The notes: generated by a model from the letters alone, not told the origin. Counted from the stretch's first letter, positions 15,875-26,516 are shown. The stretch is DNA of 53,710 bases from DAOMFM01 sp035429825 (GCA_044224215.1 JBGAKX010000015.1:1-53710), one strand, 5' to 3'. A program made the numbers and translations.

Positions 15875-17455
15875 CTGCCGAACCAATCGCCCAACAGCAG
15901 CGCCCGCAATGAGGAAGCCCTGACGTGCGACGTCGCAATCGTCGGGTGCGGGCCGACCGGTGTCGTGCTCGCGAATCTGCTCGGGCAGCTCGGCATCCGC
16001 GTCGTCGTGCTCGAGCGCGACTCGGACGTCTACGTCGTACCCCGCGCGACGCACATCGACGAAGAGACCCTGCGCAACTTCCAGGCGACCGGCCTGATCT
16101 TCGAGCTGCTCCCGCACACCGAGCTGTTCGGAACGATCCAGGTCGTCGACGAACGAGGCCGCGTTATGATGACCGATGTCGTCGAGGACGCCGCGTCGCC
16201 GCACGGCTATCGCGGCTCGCGGTTCTTTGACCAGCCGGCATTCGAACGGATTCTGCGTGCCGGACTGGCGCGCTATCCGAGCGTGACTCTCCGCACGGGC
16301 ATCGACGTCGAGCGCGTCGCGGACACCGCATCCTCGGTTGCGGTGAGCGCGAAAGTTGCCGCGACCAGCGAACCGCTCGTCGTGCATGCGGCGTGGGCCG
16401 TCGGTTGCGACGGCGGCCGCAGCATCGTCCGAGCGAGCGCGGGAATCGAGATGGAGTCGACTGCGAAGCGCCGTCCGTGGGTGATCGTCGACACGCTCGT
16501 GAACGACATGGCGGACGCGGCCGAGCTGCCGAACTGCTTCACGTACTACCTCAAGCGCGACCGGCTGGCGATCCACGCGCACGGCTTTGGGCGGAACAGG
16601 CGCTGGGAGTTCCAGCTGGGCGACGGCAGAGCTGACCCCGCGAACGATGTCGTCCTCGGATGGCTCGCGGACTTCGTCGATCCCGGGAAGGTCGAGATCA
16701 CGCGCATCGTTTCGTACGAGCACACGGCGCTCGTCGCGGCGTCGTGGCGGGCGGGCCGTCTGCTCGTCGCGGGCGACGCGGCGCACATGATGCCTCCGTC
16801 GGCGGGCCAGGGCATGTGTTCGGGCATCCGCGACGCGGTCAATCTGGCGTGGAAGCTCGAACGCGTCGTCTCGGGCGCGGCGCGTCCGGAGCTTCTCGCG
16901 ACGTACGAGTGCGAGCGCGCGCCGCACGTCCGCGAAGTCCTCGACGGGACGCTCTTCATCAACAAGCGATTGCAGGGCGACACGGCATTCCAGCGGTGGC
17001 GGCGGCGAAACGAGCTCAGATTCGCCATGGCGGTGCCCAGATTCTGGGAGCACGCCCGCCGGAGAGGCATCCGTCGTCCGGTGCTGCGCGACGGCTTTCG
17101 CGACGCGGGCTCGCCGAGTGCCGGAACGCCGCTGCCGCAGTTCGAAGTGTCCGTCGACGGCGGGATGCGGATGACGGACGACGTGATCGGCTATCGATTC
17201 GCGTTGATCGCGGCGCCGGGATCGCTCTCGGCGGACGATGTGGCGTGGGCGGACACGCGAGGTATCGTCGTATGGCGAATCGGCGACGAGCTGGGCGGGC
17301 CGTCGGGGCCTCTTGCCACGTGGATGGAGACGCAGAATGCGGATTTCGTCCTGGTGCGGCCCGACCGATTCGTGTTCGCGGCGGGTGCGGCGCGCGACAT
17401 TTCACGGGCGCGCGAGGCATTCGACGGATGGGGTGCGCCACTCCAAGCGCGTTGA
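15875..17455 (+). CDS. FAD-dependent aromatic monooxygenase (MhpA-like); start codon uncertain
   Basis: Class A flavoprotein hydroxylase resembling 3-(3-hydroxyphenyl)propionate hydroxylase. It has the FAD dinucleotide motif CDVAIVGCGPTG at the N-terminus, an ERD.DVY.VPRA segment, the DG motif CDGGRSIVR, and the second FAD motif GDAAHMMPPSAGQGMCSGIRD. The C-terminal thioredoxin-like domain is short. The first ATG/GTG/TTG in frame is GTG 15965, which lies after the GxGxxG motif, so it cannot be the true start. The frame is open back to 15848. CTG 15875 with GAGGA 6 nt upstream is proposed here; a start lost by mutation is the alternative. Substrate unknown. It is flanked on both sides by repeats, with no catabolic partners. 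Confidence 0.72.
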   Translation: MPNQSPNSSARNEEALTCDVAIVGCGPTGVVLANLLGQLGIRVVVLERDSDVYVVPRATHIDEETLRNFQATGLIFELLPHTELFGTIQVVDERGRVMMTDVVEDAASPHGYRGSRFFDQPAFERILRAGLARYPSVTLRTGIDVERVADTASSVAVSAKVAATSEPLVVHAAWAVGCDGGRSIVRASAGIEMESTAKRRPWVIVDTLVNDMADAAELPNCFTYYLKRDRLAIHAHGFGRNRRWEFQLGDGRADPANDVVLGWLADFVDPGKVEITRIVSYEHTALVAASWRAGRLLVAGDAAHMMPPSAGQGMCSGIRDAVNLAWKLERVVSGAARPELLATYECERAPHVREVLDGTLFINKRLQGDTAFQRWRRRNELRFAMAVPRFWEHARRRGIRRPVLRDGFRDAGSPSAGTPLPQFEVSVDGGMRMTDDVIGYRFALIAAPGSLSADDVAWADTRGIVVWRIGDELGGPSGPLATWMETQNADFVLVRPDRFVFAAGAARDISRAREAFDGWGAPLQAR

Positions 17456-17559
17456 TCACTTCATCGCGTCGAGGAGATCCACGCGATGGAGCTGACGATC
17501 CAGATGGTCTGCATCCGGCCGACGAAGGTGCGGCGGGTGGACGGTGCGTGCGAGGGTAG

Positions 17560-18165
17560 AGGGGACCCTTACAGGGTCTCGGAGGTTGGGTGGACGAACC
17601 GGGGGTCATCGTCGCGCTTCGCGCTCCTTGACCCCCGGCTATTGCACGGCACCCCTTCGGGGTGCTTCAAACCTTGAGCCATTAGGAGTGAGATCACTAT
17701 CTCCGAGCACCCCTATGGGGTGCTTCAAACCGGGAGCCGTTAGGGGTGATATCAATATCACCGCGCACCCCGAAGGGGTGCGGGAAAATAGCCGGGGGAC
17801 GAGGAGCGAATCGGCGACGACCCATCGGTTAGCAGCCCTCCGCTATTGCACGGCACCCCTTCGAGGGTGCTTCAAACCTTGAGCCATTAGTGGTGAGTTC
17901 ATCTCGAGCACCCCCGGCTATTGCACGGCACCCCTTCGGGTGCTTCCAAACCTGGAGTGTTAGGGGTCACCATTTCCGAGCACCCCGAAGGGCGTGCTTC
18001 AAACCTGGAGCCGGTAGGGGTGAGTTCACCATCTCCGAGCACCCCGAAGGGGTGCTGGAGCCGAAAATGAGCACCCCCGAGGTTGCGCCGGGGGTCGAGG
18101 AGCGAAGCGACGACGACCCCCGGTCAGCACAGTCATCGGGCGACCCTGTAGGGGTCGCCCTGCCA
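17560..18165. repeat. array of seven GCACCCC hairpin repeats (mosaic intergenic repeat)
   Basis: Seven hairpins of the form GCACCCC-N3-GGGGTGC (some imperfect) lie at 17649-17665, 17707-17723, 17765-17781, 17853-17870, 17928-17943, 17980-17997 and 18039-18055. Most are followed by CTTCAAACC and a semi-conserved GAGCC-x-TTAGGGGTGA spacer, giving a ~58-bp period where intact. A second element, CCGGGGGTC...GACCCCCGG, occurs in opposite orientations at 17599-17639 and 18088-18123. GGTGATAT-ca-ATATCACC lies near 17745-17762. Open frames across the array encode low-complexity sequence and are not genes. Confidence 0.85.
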
Positions 18166-18166
18166 A

Positions 18167-20641
18167 TCACTCCTGCCTGAGCACCTCGAGCGGCCGCGCG
18201 CGCGCCGGTCGCCACGCCACCGCGAGCGCGCTCGCGAGCGCAATCGCCGTCGCCACTGCCACCATCACCGCCGCTTGCAACGGATCCAGACCCAACCGCG
18301 CCGAATGCTGCAACCGGTTGATGACCTCGAGTGCCACCGCCACTCCGCCCATCCCCGCAATTCCGGCAAACACACCCAGCATCGTGTACTCCGCCGCGAT
18401 CCCCGCCAGCACGCGCTCGGTCGAGTATCCGATTGCCTTGAAGATCCCCATCTCGCGCCGCCGCTCGAGCATCGCCAGCCCTGCAGAATTCGCGATCAGC
18501 ACGCCGCCCGCCACGAGCGCGAGTCCGGCAACCGCGATCACGAACGCAAACAGGCTCTCGAGGATCCCCTGGAGCGCCGAGTTGAGCGACCCTCGGTCGA
18601 GCACCATTGCGTTGGGCAACGCACGCCCAACCTCCTCGGCGACGCGCGTCAACCGCCCGACGTCCACGTGGCCCGACACCTGGACCTGTGCCGACGGCCC
18701 GCCGAGACGCTCCGCCACTCCCGCGTCCACGACGAGACCCTCGGGCCGGGGCGCGAGCTGCGACACCATCTGCGATTCGTAGAACCCTGAGATCGTGACC
18801 GATTCGACCACTCCCGTCGCGCCGTCAATCCCGACGACGTCGCCGATCGCGAGCGCGCCGGCAGCGTTGCGGCCGCGCGCCGGCGCGAGCGCCTCGCGCC
18901 GATCGGCGGACCACGTGCCGTCGACGAGCTTCAGGCTGGATAACCCCCCGGCATCCGCACCGGAAACAGTGCGAATGGTCTCAACCACACGGCCGGACGC
19001 AGCGCGGACCGTCACCGGTGCGGTGACCATCCGCTCGACGGCGGTGACCCCCGCGCGATCGAGCGCCGCGCGCGCGTCGCGTGTCTCGCCGGTCGCGGCA
19101 AAGACCGTCAGGTTCACGCCGTCGCTCGGCAGCGTGCGCCGCGCAAACTGGTCGCGCGCGTTCGAGAGCACAGTTCCCGAGAAACCGATCGTGAACACGC
19201 CGCAGAACAGCGCCACAAGCGCGACAACGACACGGCCGGGCTGTCTCCGCAGGTTGTTGCGCGCGACCGACAACAGCCCCGGCATCGGCATCGGAACCGA
19301 GACGACCGCGAGAAAGCCCGCCCCGAGGAGCGCCGCCAGAAGCACAAGACCGGCGAATCCTCCCAGCACCACGCCGGCGCCTTTCACGACCGAGCCCAGG
19401 ACGAGGGATGCGACTGCCGAAAAGAGCACGCCGAGCACCAGCGCCAGGCCGATCGTCTCGCCCCACCGGTTCGGCGTCGGGAGGTCGCGCAGCAGCGTCG
19501 CGGGCCGGACCGCGCTCGCGCGCGCGATCGCGTGCAGGCCAAAGATGACGGCCGTCGCTGCGCCGACGAGCACGCCGCCCGCAACGATTCCGGGGTCGAA
19601 TGCCTGTTCGAGCATGAACGGCCCGGCCCTTCCGAGCAGTTCCCGCAGCCACGCCGACAGCGCAACACCCGCCGCGGCGCCCGCAACGGCGCCCGCGAGC
19701 CCGAGGATCGCGGCCTCGATCCCGAACAGCAGCACGAGGTGGCGGCGTTCATATCCGATCGATTTGAGCGTTGCGATCTCGAGCCGGCGCCGCGCGAGCA
19801 ACACCTGCATCGTGTTCGACACGCCGATTCCGCCAAGCAGCAGCCCGAGCACGCCCGATCCCTTCAGCAGCAGCCCGAAGAGGTCGATGACGCGCGCGCG
19901 CTCCTTGGTGACATGTTCGGGGAGCTTCACGCTCCAGCCATCCCGTTCGAGCGTGTCTTGCGCCGGCGCCGCCGCGCCCCACAGCACGCGCGCGCTCGTC
20001 GCGACGTCGTCGCGGCCGGCGATGCGACGCGCCGTGTCGAGGCTGTAGTAGATGGTGTCGCCTATCCGATCCGGCGGCATCTCGGCGATGCCGGCAACCG
20101 TCAGCCGCACGGGAGGTCCCGCTGGGCCGCCTCCCATCATGAACTGGTCGCCGGTTGCGAGCGGAACGCGGGCCGCGACATCGCGCGTGATGACGACCGC
20201 GCCGGGTTGCGCGATCAGCGATCCGAATGCGGCGTCGGGTTCGCCGCGGAGCCGCACCGTGCCGACGAGCGGAAACGTCTGCGGATCGACGGCAAGCACA
20301 CGTCCGAGGATGTGGACACGGCCGGATCCTTGCGTCGTCAGCATGCCTCCGCCGGATTCCGCAGCAAGCGAAACGCCCGCGATCACGCCCTCGTTGCGGA
20401 GCCGTTCGAGCTCGGCGATGTCGCCCGCGCCGAGCGTACCAGACGGACGAGCGAGTTGCGCGTCGCCGCCGAGCATGATTCGCGAATCGACGAGCAGCGA
20501 GGTGGCCACCATCGTCGACAGCAGCTCGAGCGCGACAAGCGACATGACGCCGAACGCGACGCACGACGCAGCGAGGAGCGTGCGCTGTCCGCCGCGAACG
20601 AGGCTTCGCATCGCAAGCTTGAGCGCGAACAGCGGACTCAT
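18167..20641 (-). CDS. ABC transporter permease (FtsX/MacB-type, two FtsX domains)
   Basis: 824 aa. The start ATG 20641 overlaps the stop of the ATPase gene (ATGA), so the genes are translationally coupled; longer readings in this frame run antisense through the ATPase gene and were rejected. The order is: an N-terminal helix (LLAASCVAFGVMSLVALELL), a ~230-residue periplasmic domain of MacB-PCD type (RPSGTLGAGDIAELERLRNE onward), an FtsX domain of three helices, a central set of helices (IGLALVLGVLFSAVASLVLG), a second periplasmic domain, and a last FtsX domain ending in AVAWRPARARPLEVLRQE. This is the AcrB-unrelated exporter type VII layout that moves lipoproteins, peptides or drugs from the membrane or periplasm. 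Confidence 0.9.
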   Translation of the reverse strand: MSPLFALKLAMRSLVRGGQRTLLAASCVAFGVMSLVALELLSTMVATSLLVDSRIMLGGDAQLARPSGTLGAGDIAELERLRNEGVIAGVSLAAESGGGMLTTQGSGRVHILGRVLAVDPQTFPLVGTVRLRGEPDAAFGSLIAQPGAVVITRDVAARVPLATGDQFMMGGGPAGPPVRLTVAGIAEMPPDRIGDTIYYSLDTARRIAGRDDVATSARVLWGAAAPAQDTLERDGWSVKLPEHVTKERARVIDLFGLLLKGSGVLGLLLGGIGVSNTMQVLLARRRLEIATLKSIGYERRHLVLLFGIEAAILGLAGAVAGAAAGVALSAWLRELLGRAGPFMLEQAFDPGIVAGGVLVGAATAVIFGLHAIARASAVRPATLLRDLPTPNRWGETIGLALVLGVLFSAVASLVLGSVVKGAGVVLGGFAGLVLLAALLGAGFLAVVSVPMPMPGLLSVARNNLRRQPGRVVVALVALFCGVFTIGFSGTVLSNARDQFARRTLPSDGVNLTVFAATGETRDARAALDRAGVTAVERMVTAPVTVRAASGRVVETIRTVSGADAGGLSSLKLVDGTWSADRREALAPARGRNAAGALAIGDVVGIDGATGVVESVTISGFYESQMVSQLAPRPEGLVVDAGVAERLGGPSAQVQVSGHVDVGRLTRVAEEVGRALPNAMVLDRGSLNSALQGILESLFAFVIAVAGLALVAGGVLIANSAGLAMLERRREMGIFKAIGYSTERVLAGIAAEYTMLGVFAGIAGMGGVAVALEVINRLQHSARLGLDPLQAAVMVAVATAIALASALAVAWRPARARPLEVLRQE

Positions 20642-21351
20642 CGCGCCTCCGCGAGATCGGGCACGAGCGTGTCGGCGAGCAATCCGTCGACGATGTGCAG
20701 CGTGCGGTCCGCGTGCGCGGCAACGGCCGTGTCGTGGGTCGCGACGACGACGGTCACTCCCAGCTCGCGGCGGATCCGTGCGACGAGCGCGAGCACCTGC
20801 TCGCCCGTGACGCTGTCGAGATTGCCGGTCGGTTCGTCGGCGATCAGCAGCGACGGCCGTGTGACGAGCGCTCGCGCGATGGCGACGCGCTGCTGCTGCC
20901 CGCCCGACAGCTGGTGCGGCCTGTGGCCGAGACGGTCCGAGAGTCCGACGAGATCGAGCATCTCGCGCGCGGCATCGCGCGCACGCGAGCGCGACGCGCC
21001 AACGTAGAGCGGGGCCTCGACGTTCTCCTGCGCGGTGAGCGATCCGATCAGGTTGAATGACTGAAAGACGACACCGATCGTGCGGTTTCTGAGGCGCGCC
21101 ATGTCGCGCTCGCCGAGCCGCGTGATGTCGACGCCGTCGATTGCGATCCTCCCGGCGGTTGGCGAATCGAGGCCCGCGAGGATGCCGAGCAGCGTCGATT
21201 TGCCCGAGCCGGACGGTCCCGTCAGCGCGATCCATTCGCCGGGCGCGACGGTAAATGTCAGTCCGCGAAGGATTTCAACGGTCTCGCCGCCGAGCGGCAG
21301 CGTCCGTGTGATGTCAACGGCCTCGATCGTGTTCGGTCTGTCGTCGTGCAT
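20638..21351 (-). CDS. ABC transporter ATP-binding protein (LolD/MacB family)
   Basis: 237 aa. Walker A GPSGSGKST (45-53), Q-loop VVFQSFNLIGSL, signature LSGGQQQR (148-155), Walker B LLIADEP (168-174) and the switch His in VVATHD are all intact. The spacing and the TGNLDS sequence after Walker B are typical of the LolD/MacB/FtsE group. It energises the permease encoded immediately downstream with a 4-bp overlap. A GGAGG lies ~12 nt before the ATG. A CGCAGAT repeat (21425-21460) separates it from the POT gene. Confidence 0.94.
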   Translation of the reverse strand: MHDDRPNTIEAVDITRTLPLGGETVEILRGLTFTVAPGEWIALTGPSGSGKSTLLGILAGLDSPTAGRIAIDGVDITRLGERDMARLRNRTIGVVFQSFNLIGSLTAQENVEAPLYVGASRSRARDAAREMLDLVGLSDRLGHRPHQLSGGQQQRVAIARALVTRPSLLIADEPTGNLDSVTGEQVLALVARIRRELGVTVVVATHDTAVAAHADRTLHIVDGLLADTLVPDLAEAR

Positions 21352-21424
21352 GCAGTCTGGTGCCTCCCCGCTGATTCAGCTCATGCTGAATACGCGAAAA
21401 CGCGCGACGTATCACACGAGACAA

Positions 21425-21460
21425 GCCGCAGATGAACGCAACTCTGCGCAAATCTGCGGC
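21425..21460. repeat. CGCAGAT-family palindromic repeat, copy 2
   Basis: GCCGCAGAT (21425-21433) and ATCTGCGGC (21452-21460) are inverted ends. The copy sits in the short gap between the POT transporter and the ABC ATPase gene on the same strand. Confidence 0.8.
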
Positions 21461-21477
21461 GTGATCTCCTTGCAAGA

Positions 21478-22866
<1,389 letters not shown>

Positions 22867-23020
22867 GGCGGTTCTCCTTGGGCCGGCATGTTTGGTTGAC
22901 GCCCGTAATCCGCGGCTCTACGCTGCGTTACACCGGGTCAGAGCGCCATCGTGAATCCGCCGGAGGACAAAAGTCCTTAATGTGGCGCTGAAACTTTCTG
23001 AGGAATTCTGAAGAACGGCC

Positions 23021-24877
23021 ATGTCGTTGAACCTCAACGACTTCTATGAATTCGACGCATTTCGTGTCGACGTGCGGAAACGCGCGTTGCTGCGCGGCGG
23101 CGAACCGGTCGCGATAGCCCCCAAGGCGTTCGACACGCTGCTCGTTCTGCTCGGGCGCAGCGGCGAAGACGTCTCGAAGCGCGAGCTCATGGAGGCCGTC
23201 TGGCCCGAGACGTTCGTCGAAGAGAACAACCTGAGCCAGGCGGTGTCGGCGGTGCGAAGGGCGCTTGGCGAGGGGCGGTCCGAACACCGGTTCGTGGTGA
23301 CGCTGCCGGGGCGCGGGTATCGGTTTGTGGCGGAGGTAAAGACGCTCACGCAAAGCCGCGAAGAGGCCCTTGGCGTCTCTGCGCCTTTGCGTGTGGTTCG
23401 AAGCAGACTCACGGGCCTCATGCTCGCGTCCTCGGGCCTCGTGTTCGTACTCGCCTCTCTAATGGTGATCTTCTGGGCCGAGCGACGATCGTCAACACCC
23501 GACAGCCCGCTGCCTGCCGTCGCCGTGCTTCCGTTCCGTACCGTCGGCGAGCCCGGCGCCGAGTATCTCGGGCCCGGCATCACCGATTCGCTGATCGCGA
23601 ACATCGGCAAGACCGGCCAGGTCGCGATGCGGCCCACGGTTGCGGTGCTCAAATACGATCGTCCCGGGCTGGACCCGCTCGCAGCCGGCCGCGAGCTCGG
23701 CGTCGAGGCGGTGCTCGACGGCACGATCCAGCGCTCGGGCGGGCGCGTGACCGTGACGGTCCAGCTGCTGCGGGTCAGGGACGGCGCGGCATTGTGGGCG
23801 GGGAGCTTTGACGAGGACTCGTCGCACATCCTCGCCGTGCAGGACCGGATCTCGGCGGAGGTCGCGAGCGCGCTCCTGCTCAAGCTCGACGATGCCGGCC
23901 GTCAGCAGCTCGTGCGGCGCTACACGGACGATACCGTTGCATACGACGCCTATCTCCGCGGTCGGTTCTTCTGGAACAAGCGGACCGACGAAGGCTATCG
24001 AAAGGCGATCGGCTTCTTTGGGCAGGCGATCTCGCACGATCCCGACTATGCGCTTGCGTATGCCGGCGTCGCCGATTCGTGGGTCCTGCTCGGGCTCGGC
24101 CAGGTGGACGCGGATTCGCGGTTCGAATCGCTCGGCAAGGCAAAGGACGCCGCGCTCAGGGCGATCGCGCTCGATCCGTCGCTCGCGGAAGCGCACACCT
24201 CGCTCGGCGCCGTCCGTGAGGTGTTCGACAAGGATCAGGCCGAGGCGGAACGCGAGTACCGGCTGGCGATCGCGCTCAACCCGAACTACGCGACGGCGCA
24301 CCAGTGGTACGGCGAGCTGCTCGAGGCCCAGGGGCGCTACGACGAGGCGACCGCGTCGCTCCGGCGCGCGCTCGAGATCGATCCGCTGTCGCTTGTCGTC
24401 AACGTCGCACTCGGCGAGAACCTCTTTTACCAGCGCCGGTACGACGAATCGGTCGCGCAGCTCCAGCGCACGCTCGAGCTCGACCCTGCATTCGTCCGCG
24501 CGCGGTTCGACCTCGGACTTGCGCTCGAACAGAAGCGCGCGTTCGACGGCGCGATCGCGGAGTTCCAGCGAATTCGCGACACCGACGCAGGGAATTCGCG
24601 GGCGATCGCAGCGCTCGCGCACGTGTACGCATCCGCGGGGAGGCGCGACGAGACGCGGCGCATGCTCGCGGAATTCGAACGCCGCGCGCGAACCGAGACG
24701 GTCGAGCCCTACGACCGCGTGATCCTGTATGTGGGCCTCGGCGACTACGACCGTGCCGTTGAGTGGCTGGCGAAGGCGCGCGAGCGCCACGACGGAAACC
24801 TGTTGTGGCTCAGTTCAGATCCGAGGCTCGACGGGTTGCGGGCCGACGCGCGCTGGCGCGCTGTGTTCGCGAGCTAG
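23021..24877 (+). CDS. ToxR/CadC-like winged-helix regulator with TolB-like and TPR domains
   Basis: 618 aa. Residues ~8-108 form an OmpR/PhoB-type winged helix (NLSQAVSAVRRALGE, FVVTLPGRGYRFVAEV). One transmembrane helix follows (GLMLASSGLVFVLASLMVIFW, ~128-148). The periplasmic part begins with a TolB N-terminal/FlgO-like domain (PAVAVLPFRTVGEPGAEYLG to WAGSFDE) and ends with about seven TPR units (for example NYATAHQWYGELLEAQGRYD). This one-component membrane transcription factor layout is expanded in Acidobacteria; its signal is unknown. A CTTTGCG-type inverted repeat (23347-23393) lies inside the coding sequence between the DNA-binding and membrane segments. The stop overlaps the convergent glycosyltransferase stop at CTAG. 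Confidence 0.9.
   Translation: MSLNLNDFYEFDAFRVDVRKRALLRGGEPVAIAPKAFDTLLVLLGRSGEDVSKRELMEAVWPETFVEENNLSQAVSAVRRALGEGRSEHRFVVTLPGRGYRFVAEVKTLTQSREEALGVSAPLRVVRSRLTGLMLASSGLVFVLASLMVIFWAERRSSTPDSPLPAVAVLPFRTVGEPGAEYLGPGITDSLIANIGKTGQVAMRPTVAVLKYDRPGLDPLAAGRELGVEAVLDGTIQRSGGRVTVTVQLLRVRDGAALWAGSFDEDSSHILAVQDRISAEVASALLLKLDDAGRQQLVRRYTDDTVAYDAYLRGRFFWNKRTDEGYRKAIGFFGQAISHDPDYALAYAGVADSWVLLGLGQVDADSRFESLGKAKDAALRAIALDPSLAEAHTSLGAVREVFDKDQAEAEREYRLAIALNPNYATAHQWYGELLEAQGRYDEATASLRRALEIDPLSLVVNVALGENLFYQRRYDESVAQLQRTLELDPAFVRARFDLGLALEQKRAFDGAIAEFQRIRDTDAGNSRAIAALAHVYASAGRRDETRRMLAEFERRARTETVEPYDRVILYVGLGDYDRAVEWLAKARERHDGNLLWLSSDPRLDGLRADARWRAVFAS
23347..23393. repeat. CTTTGCG-family inverted repeat inside a coding sequence
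   Basis: CACGCAAAG (23347-23355) and CTTTGCGTG (23385-23393) are inverted, with further partial pairing inside (CGCGAAGA against TCTCTGCG). It resembles the perfect repeat at 40525-40574. It encodes the linker of the winged-helix/TPR protein. Confidence 0.7.
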
Positions 24878-25878
24878 CGGCTCGGGGCGACTGCCGACGC
24901 GTCCGACGCAGGCGCAAACCGCGTGTTCTGAGGAGTTTGCGGTGGCGGGAGCCCAGCGTAGTAGCGCAGCGCGCCGACACCGGTCGAGAACGCGTTGAGC
25001 GCGAGCAGGCAAGCGACCCGGATCGTGCCGATAAGGGAGAGACCGAGATCTCGGCGGCGTTCCAAAAGCCGCAGCATATCGATTGCCAGCTTTGCCGGTA
25101 CGACGGCAACGGGAGCGGCCGGGCCGAGACCCCGAAAGAGCCGTGAATACGGCACCGTCGGCGGGCCTTCGCGGCGCAGGCGCAGAAAGCAGTAACCCCA
25201 GTAGAGTCCGCGGCCGTGCTGCGCAGCGAGGCCGGGCTCGTGATCGTGGACGCTTTGGGCTTCCGGAACGAACATGATCCGTCCGCCACGGGCCGCGACG
25301 CGTGACGCCTTGTCCACGTCGGGACCGTGAAAGAACGGGTCTTCAAGCCACGGTACGGCGAGGATGTCGTCGCAGCGGAATGCGCTGTTGCTCGCGGCGA
25401 CGCTCGAGATGTCACGGGCGACCCTGCCGCAGTGGTGTCCGAAGAGGGTCACCAGAAACGCCTGCGCGAATGCGGACGTGTTCGAACGCGGCGTGTCGTA
25501 GCGGCCGACGACGCAGGCGGCTCGCGTGTCTCGATCGAGTGCGTCGATCATGGCCCGGGCCCATCCAGGGACGGCGATGCAGTCGGCGTCGACATAGCCG
25601 ACGACGCGGCCGTGCGCGGCTCGAGCGCCGGCGTTCTTCTGTGCGTAGTAGTGGGCCCCTGGCGCGGTGACGACGCGGACCCCGGGCCAGCGGTCGGCAA
25701 GATACTGCTGGAGCGCCGGTTCGACGCTCGGGTCGACGACGACGATTGTTTCGTAGAGCGACGCGTCGAGCGTCTGTGCGCTGAGCGCGGCGAGGTTCGC
25801 GTCGAGCGGTGTGAAGTCGTGCGCGTCGCGCAGGTTCAATGTCTCGACGACGAACGAAAGCTCGAGTGTTGCCCGCAC
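24874..25878 (-). CDS. family 2 glycosyltransferase, membrane-associated
   Basis: 334 aa from a GTG start; TACAAT lies 8 nt upstream and no ribosome site is seen. It has the GT-A fold landmarks: NLAALSAQTLDASLYETIVVVDPS, the KNAGARAAHGRVVGYVDADC metal-binding region (DAD), an acceptor region (EDPFFHGPDVDKASRVAARG), and a C-terminal hydrophobic stretch (GLSLIGTIRVACLLALNAFSTG), suggesting membrane association. It probably transfers a sugar onto a lipid or surface polysaccharide; donor and acceptor are unknown. It is convergent with the TPR regulator with a 4-bp overlap. Confidence 0.85.
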   Translation of the reverse strand: MRATLELSFVVETLNLRDAHDFTPLDANLAALSAQTLDASLYETIVVVDPSVEPALQQYLADRWPGVRVVTAPGAHYYAQKNAGARAAHGRVVGYVDADCIAVPGWARAMIDALDRDTRAACVVGRYDTPRSNTSAFAQAFLVTLFGHHCGRVARDISSVAASNSAFRCDDILAVPWLEDPFFHGPDVDKASRVAARGGRIMFVPEAQSVHDHEPGLAAQHGRGLYWGYCFLRLRREGPPTVPYSRLFRGLGPAAPVAVVPAKLAIDMLRLLERRRDLGLSLIGTIRVACLLALNAFSTGVGALRYYAGLPPPQTPQNTRFAPASDASAVAPSR

Positions 25879-25886
25879 AATCGCGG

Positions 25887-25892
25887 ATTGTA
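25887..25892 (-). promoter_or_regulatory. -10-like TACAAT, possible leaderless start of glycosyltransferase gene
   Basis: On the minus strand TACAAT is followed by 8 nt and then the GTG start at 25878. The spacing is the same as for corA and the J-domain gene. Confidence 0.45.
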
Positions 25893-25904
25893 CACGGAAG
25901 ACCA

Positions 25905-25949
25905 GCCGCAGATTACGCAGATCCGCGCGAATCTGCGTTCATCTGCGGC
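25905..25949. repeat. CGCAGAT-family palindromic repeat, copy 3
   Basis: GCCGCAGAT (25905-25913) and ATCTGCGGC (25941-25949) are inverted ends with two more CGCAGAT/ATCTGCG units inside. It lies between the DoxX gene stop and the glycosyltransferase promoter. Confidence 0.85.
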
Positions 25950-25954
25950 AAGTC

Positions 25955-26365
25955 CTATGCGCTGATGAGTCGCCCGATCACAGGCAGTTCGCCGCGTCTG
26001 ATGAAGAGCACCGCGATGCTCGCCACGAACGTCACGACCGCCAGCGCAAACAGCTCGCCGTGGTCGTCCACCGCGGGAATCGTGATCCCGAGCTTTGTCA
26101 GGTGCCCGAAGATCGCGCCCGCGATCACACCCGCCGACAACAGGGCGCCAAGGGCGGCCGTCCGCGGATACAGCAGCAAGCCGGCCGCGATCAACTCGAC
26201 GACGCCGGTTCCGATTCGCCCCCACGGCTCGATCCCGAGTGTCGTGAAGATGTAGACCGACTCGGCGGCGCCGGTGAATTTGAAAAACAGCGTCTGCAGC
26301 AGGATCACCGCGGCGATGACCTGCAGAATCCAGCTCACGATTGATGCGTTGCGCGAAAGTGCCAT
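25955..26365 (-). CDS. DoxX-like membrane protein
   Basis: 136 aa. ATG 26365 is preceded by AAAAGGAG at 9-nt spacing; an upstream in-frame TTG abuts that site and is unlikely. Four transmembrane helices are visible (WILQVIAAVILLQTLFFKF; GVVELIAAGLLLYP; ALGALLSAGVIAGAIFGHL; ELFALAVVTFVASIAVLFI), matching DoxX/DoxD-like family proteins of this size. Some family members take part in thiol or quinone redox at the membrane; nothing here specifies the role. It is divergent from the acyltransferase operon with a 151-bp gap. Confidence 0.85.
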   Translation of the reverse strand: MALSRNASIVSWILQVIAAVILLQTLFFKFTGAAESVYIFTTLGIEPWGRIGTGVVELIAAGLLLYPRTAALGALLSAGVIAGAIFGHLTKLGITIPAVDDHGELFALAVVTFVASIAVLFIRRGELPVIGRLISA

Positions 26366-26516
26366 AACACTCAACTCCTTTTGACCGACTCGTATCGCTC
26401 AATGCCTGGATCGCGGTCGATTATTCCGAGCCGATTTCATTGCGTGCGTGGCGGAATAAGCGTGAACCTCCATGGCATCTAGGTGTTGCGGTCGAGTACG
26501 AGGAGGAGTGGACGCG

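Noticed and set aside
17560..18165. Hairpin array considered as a CRISPR
   Set aside because: The conserved parts include the spacers, unit lengths vary and no cas genes are near.
17544..18180. Open frames of 96-112 codons through the hairpin array
   Set aside because: They translate the repeats into periodic low-complexity sequence (HPFGCFQTW-like) with no start signals.
26456..26480. TGGCATCTAGGTGTTGCGG before the acyltransferase as a sigma-54 promoter
   Set aside because: The GG and GC dinucleotides are two bases too far apart.
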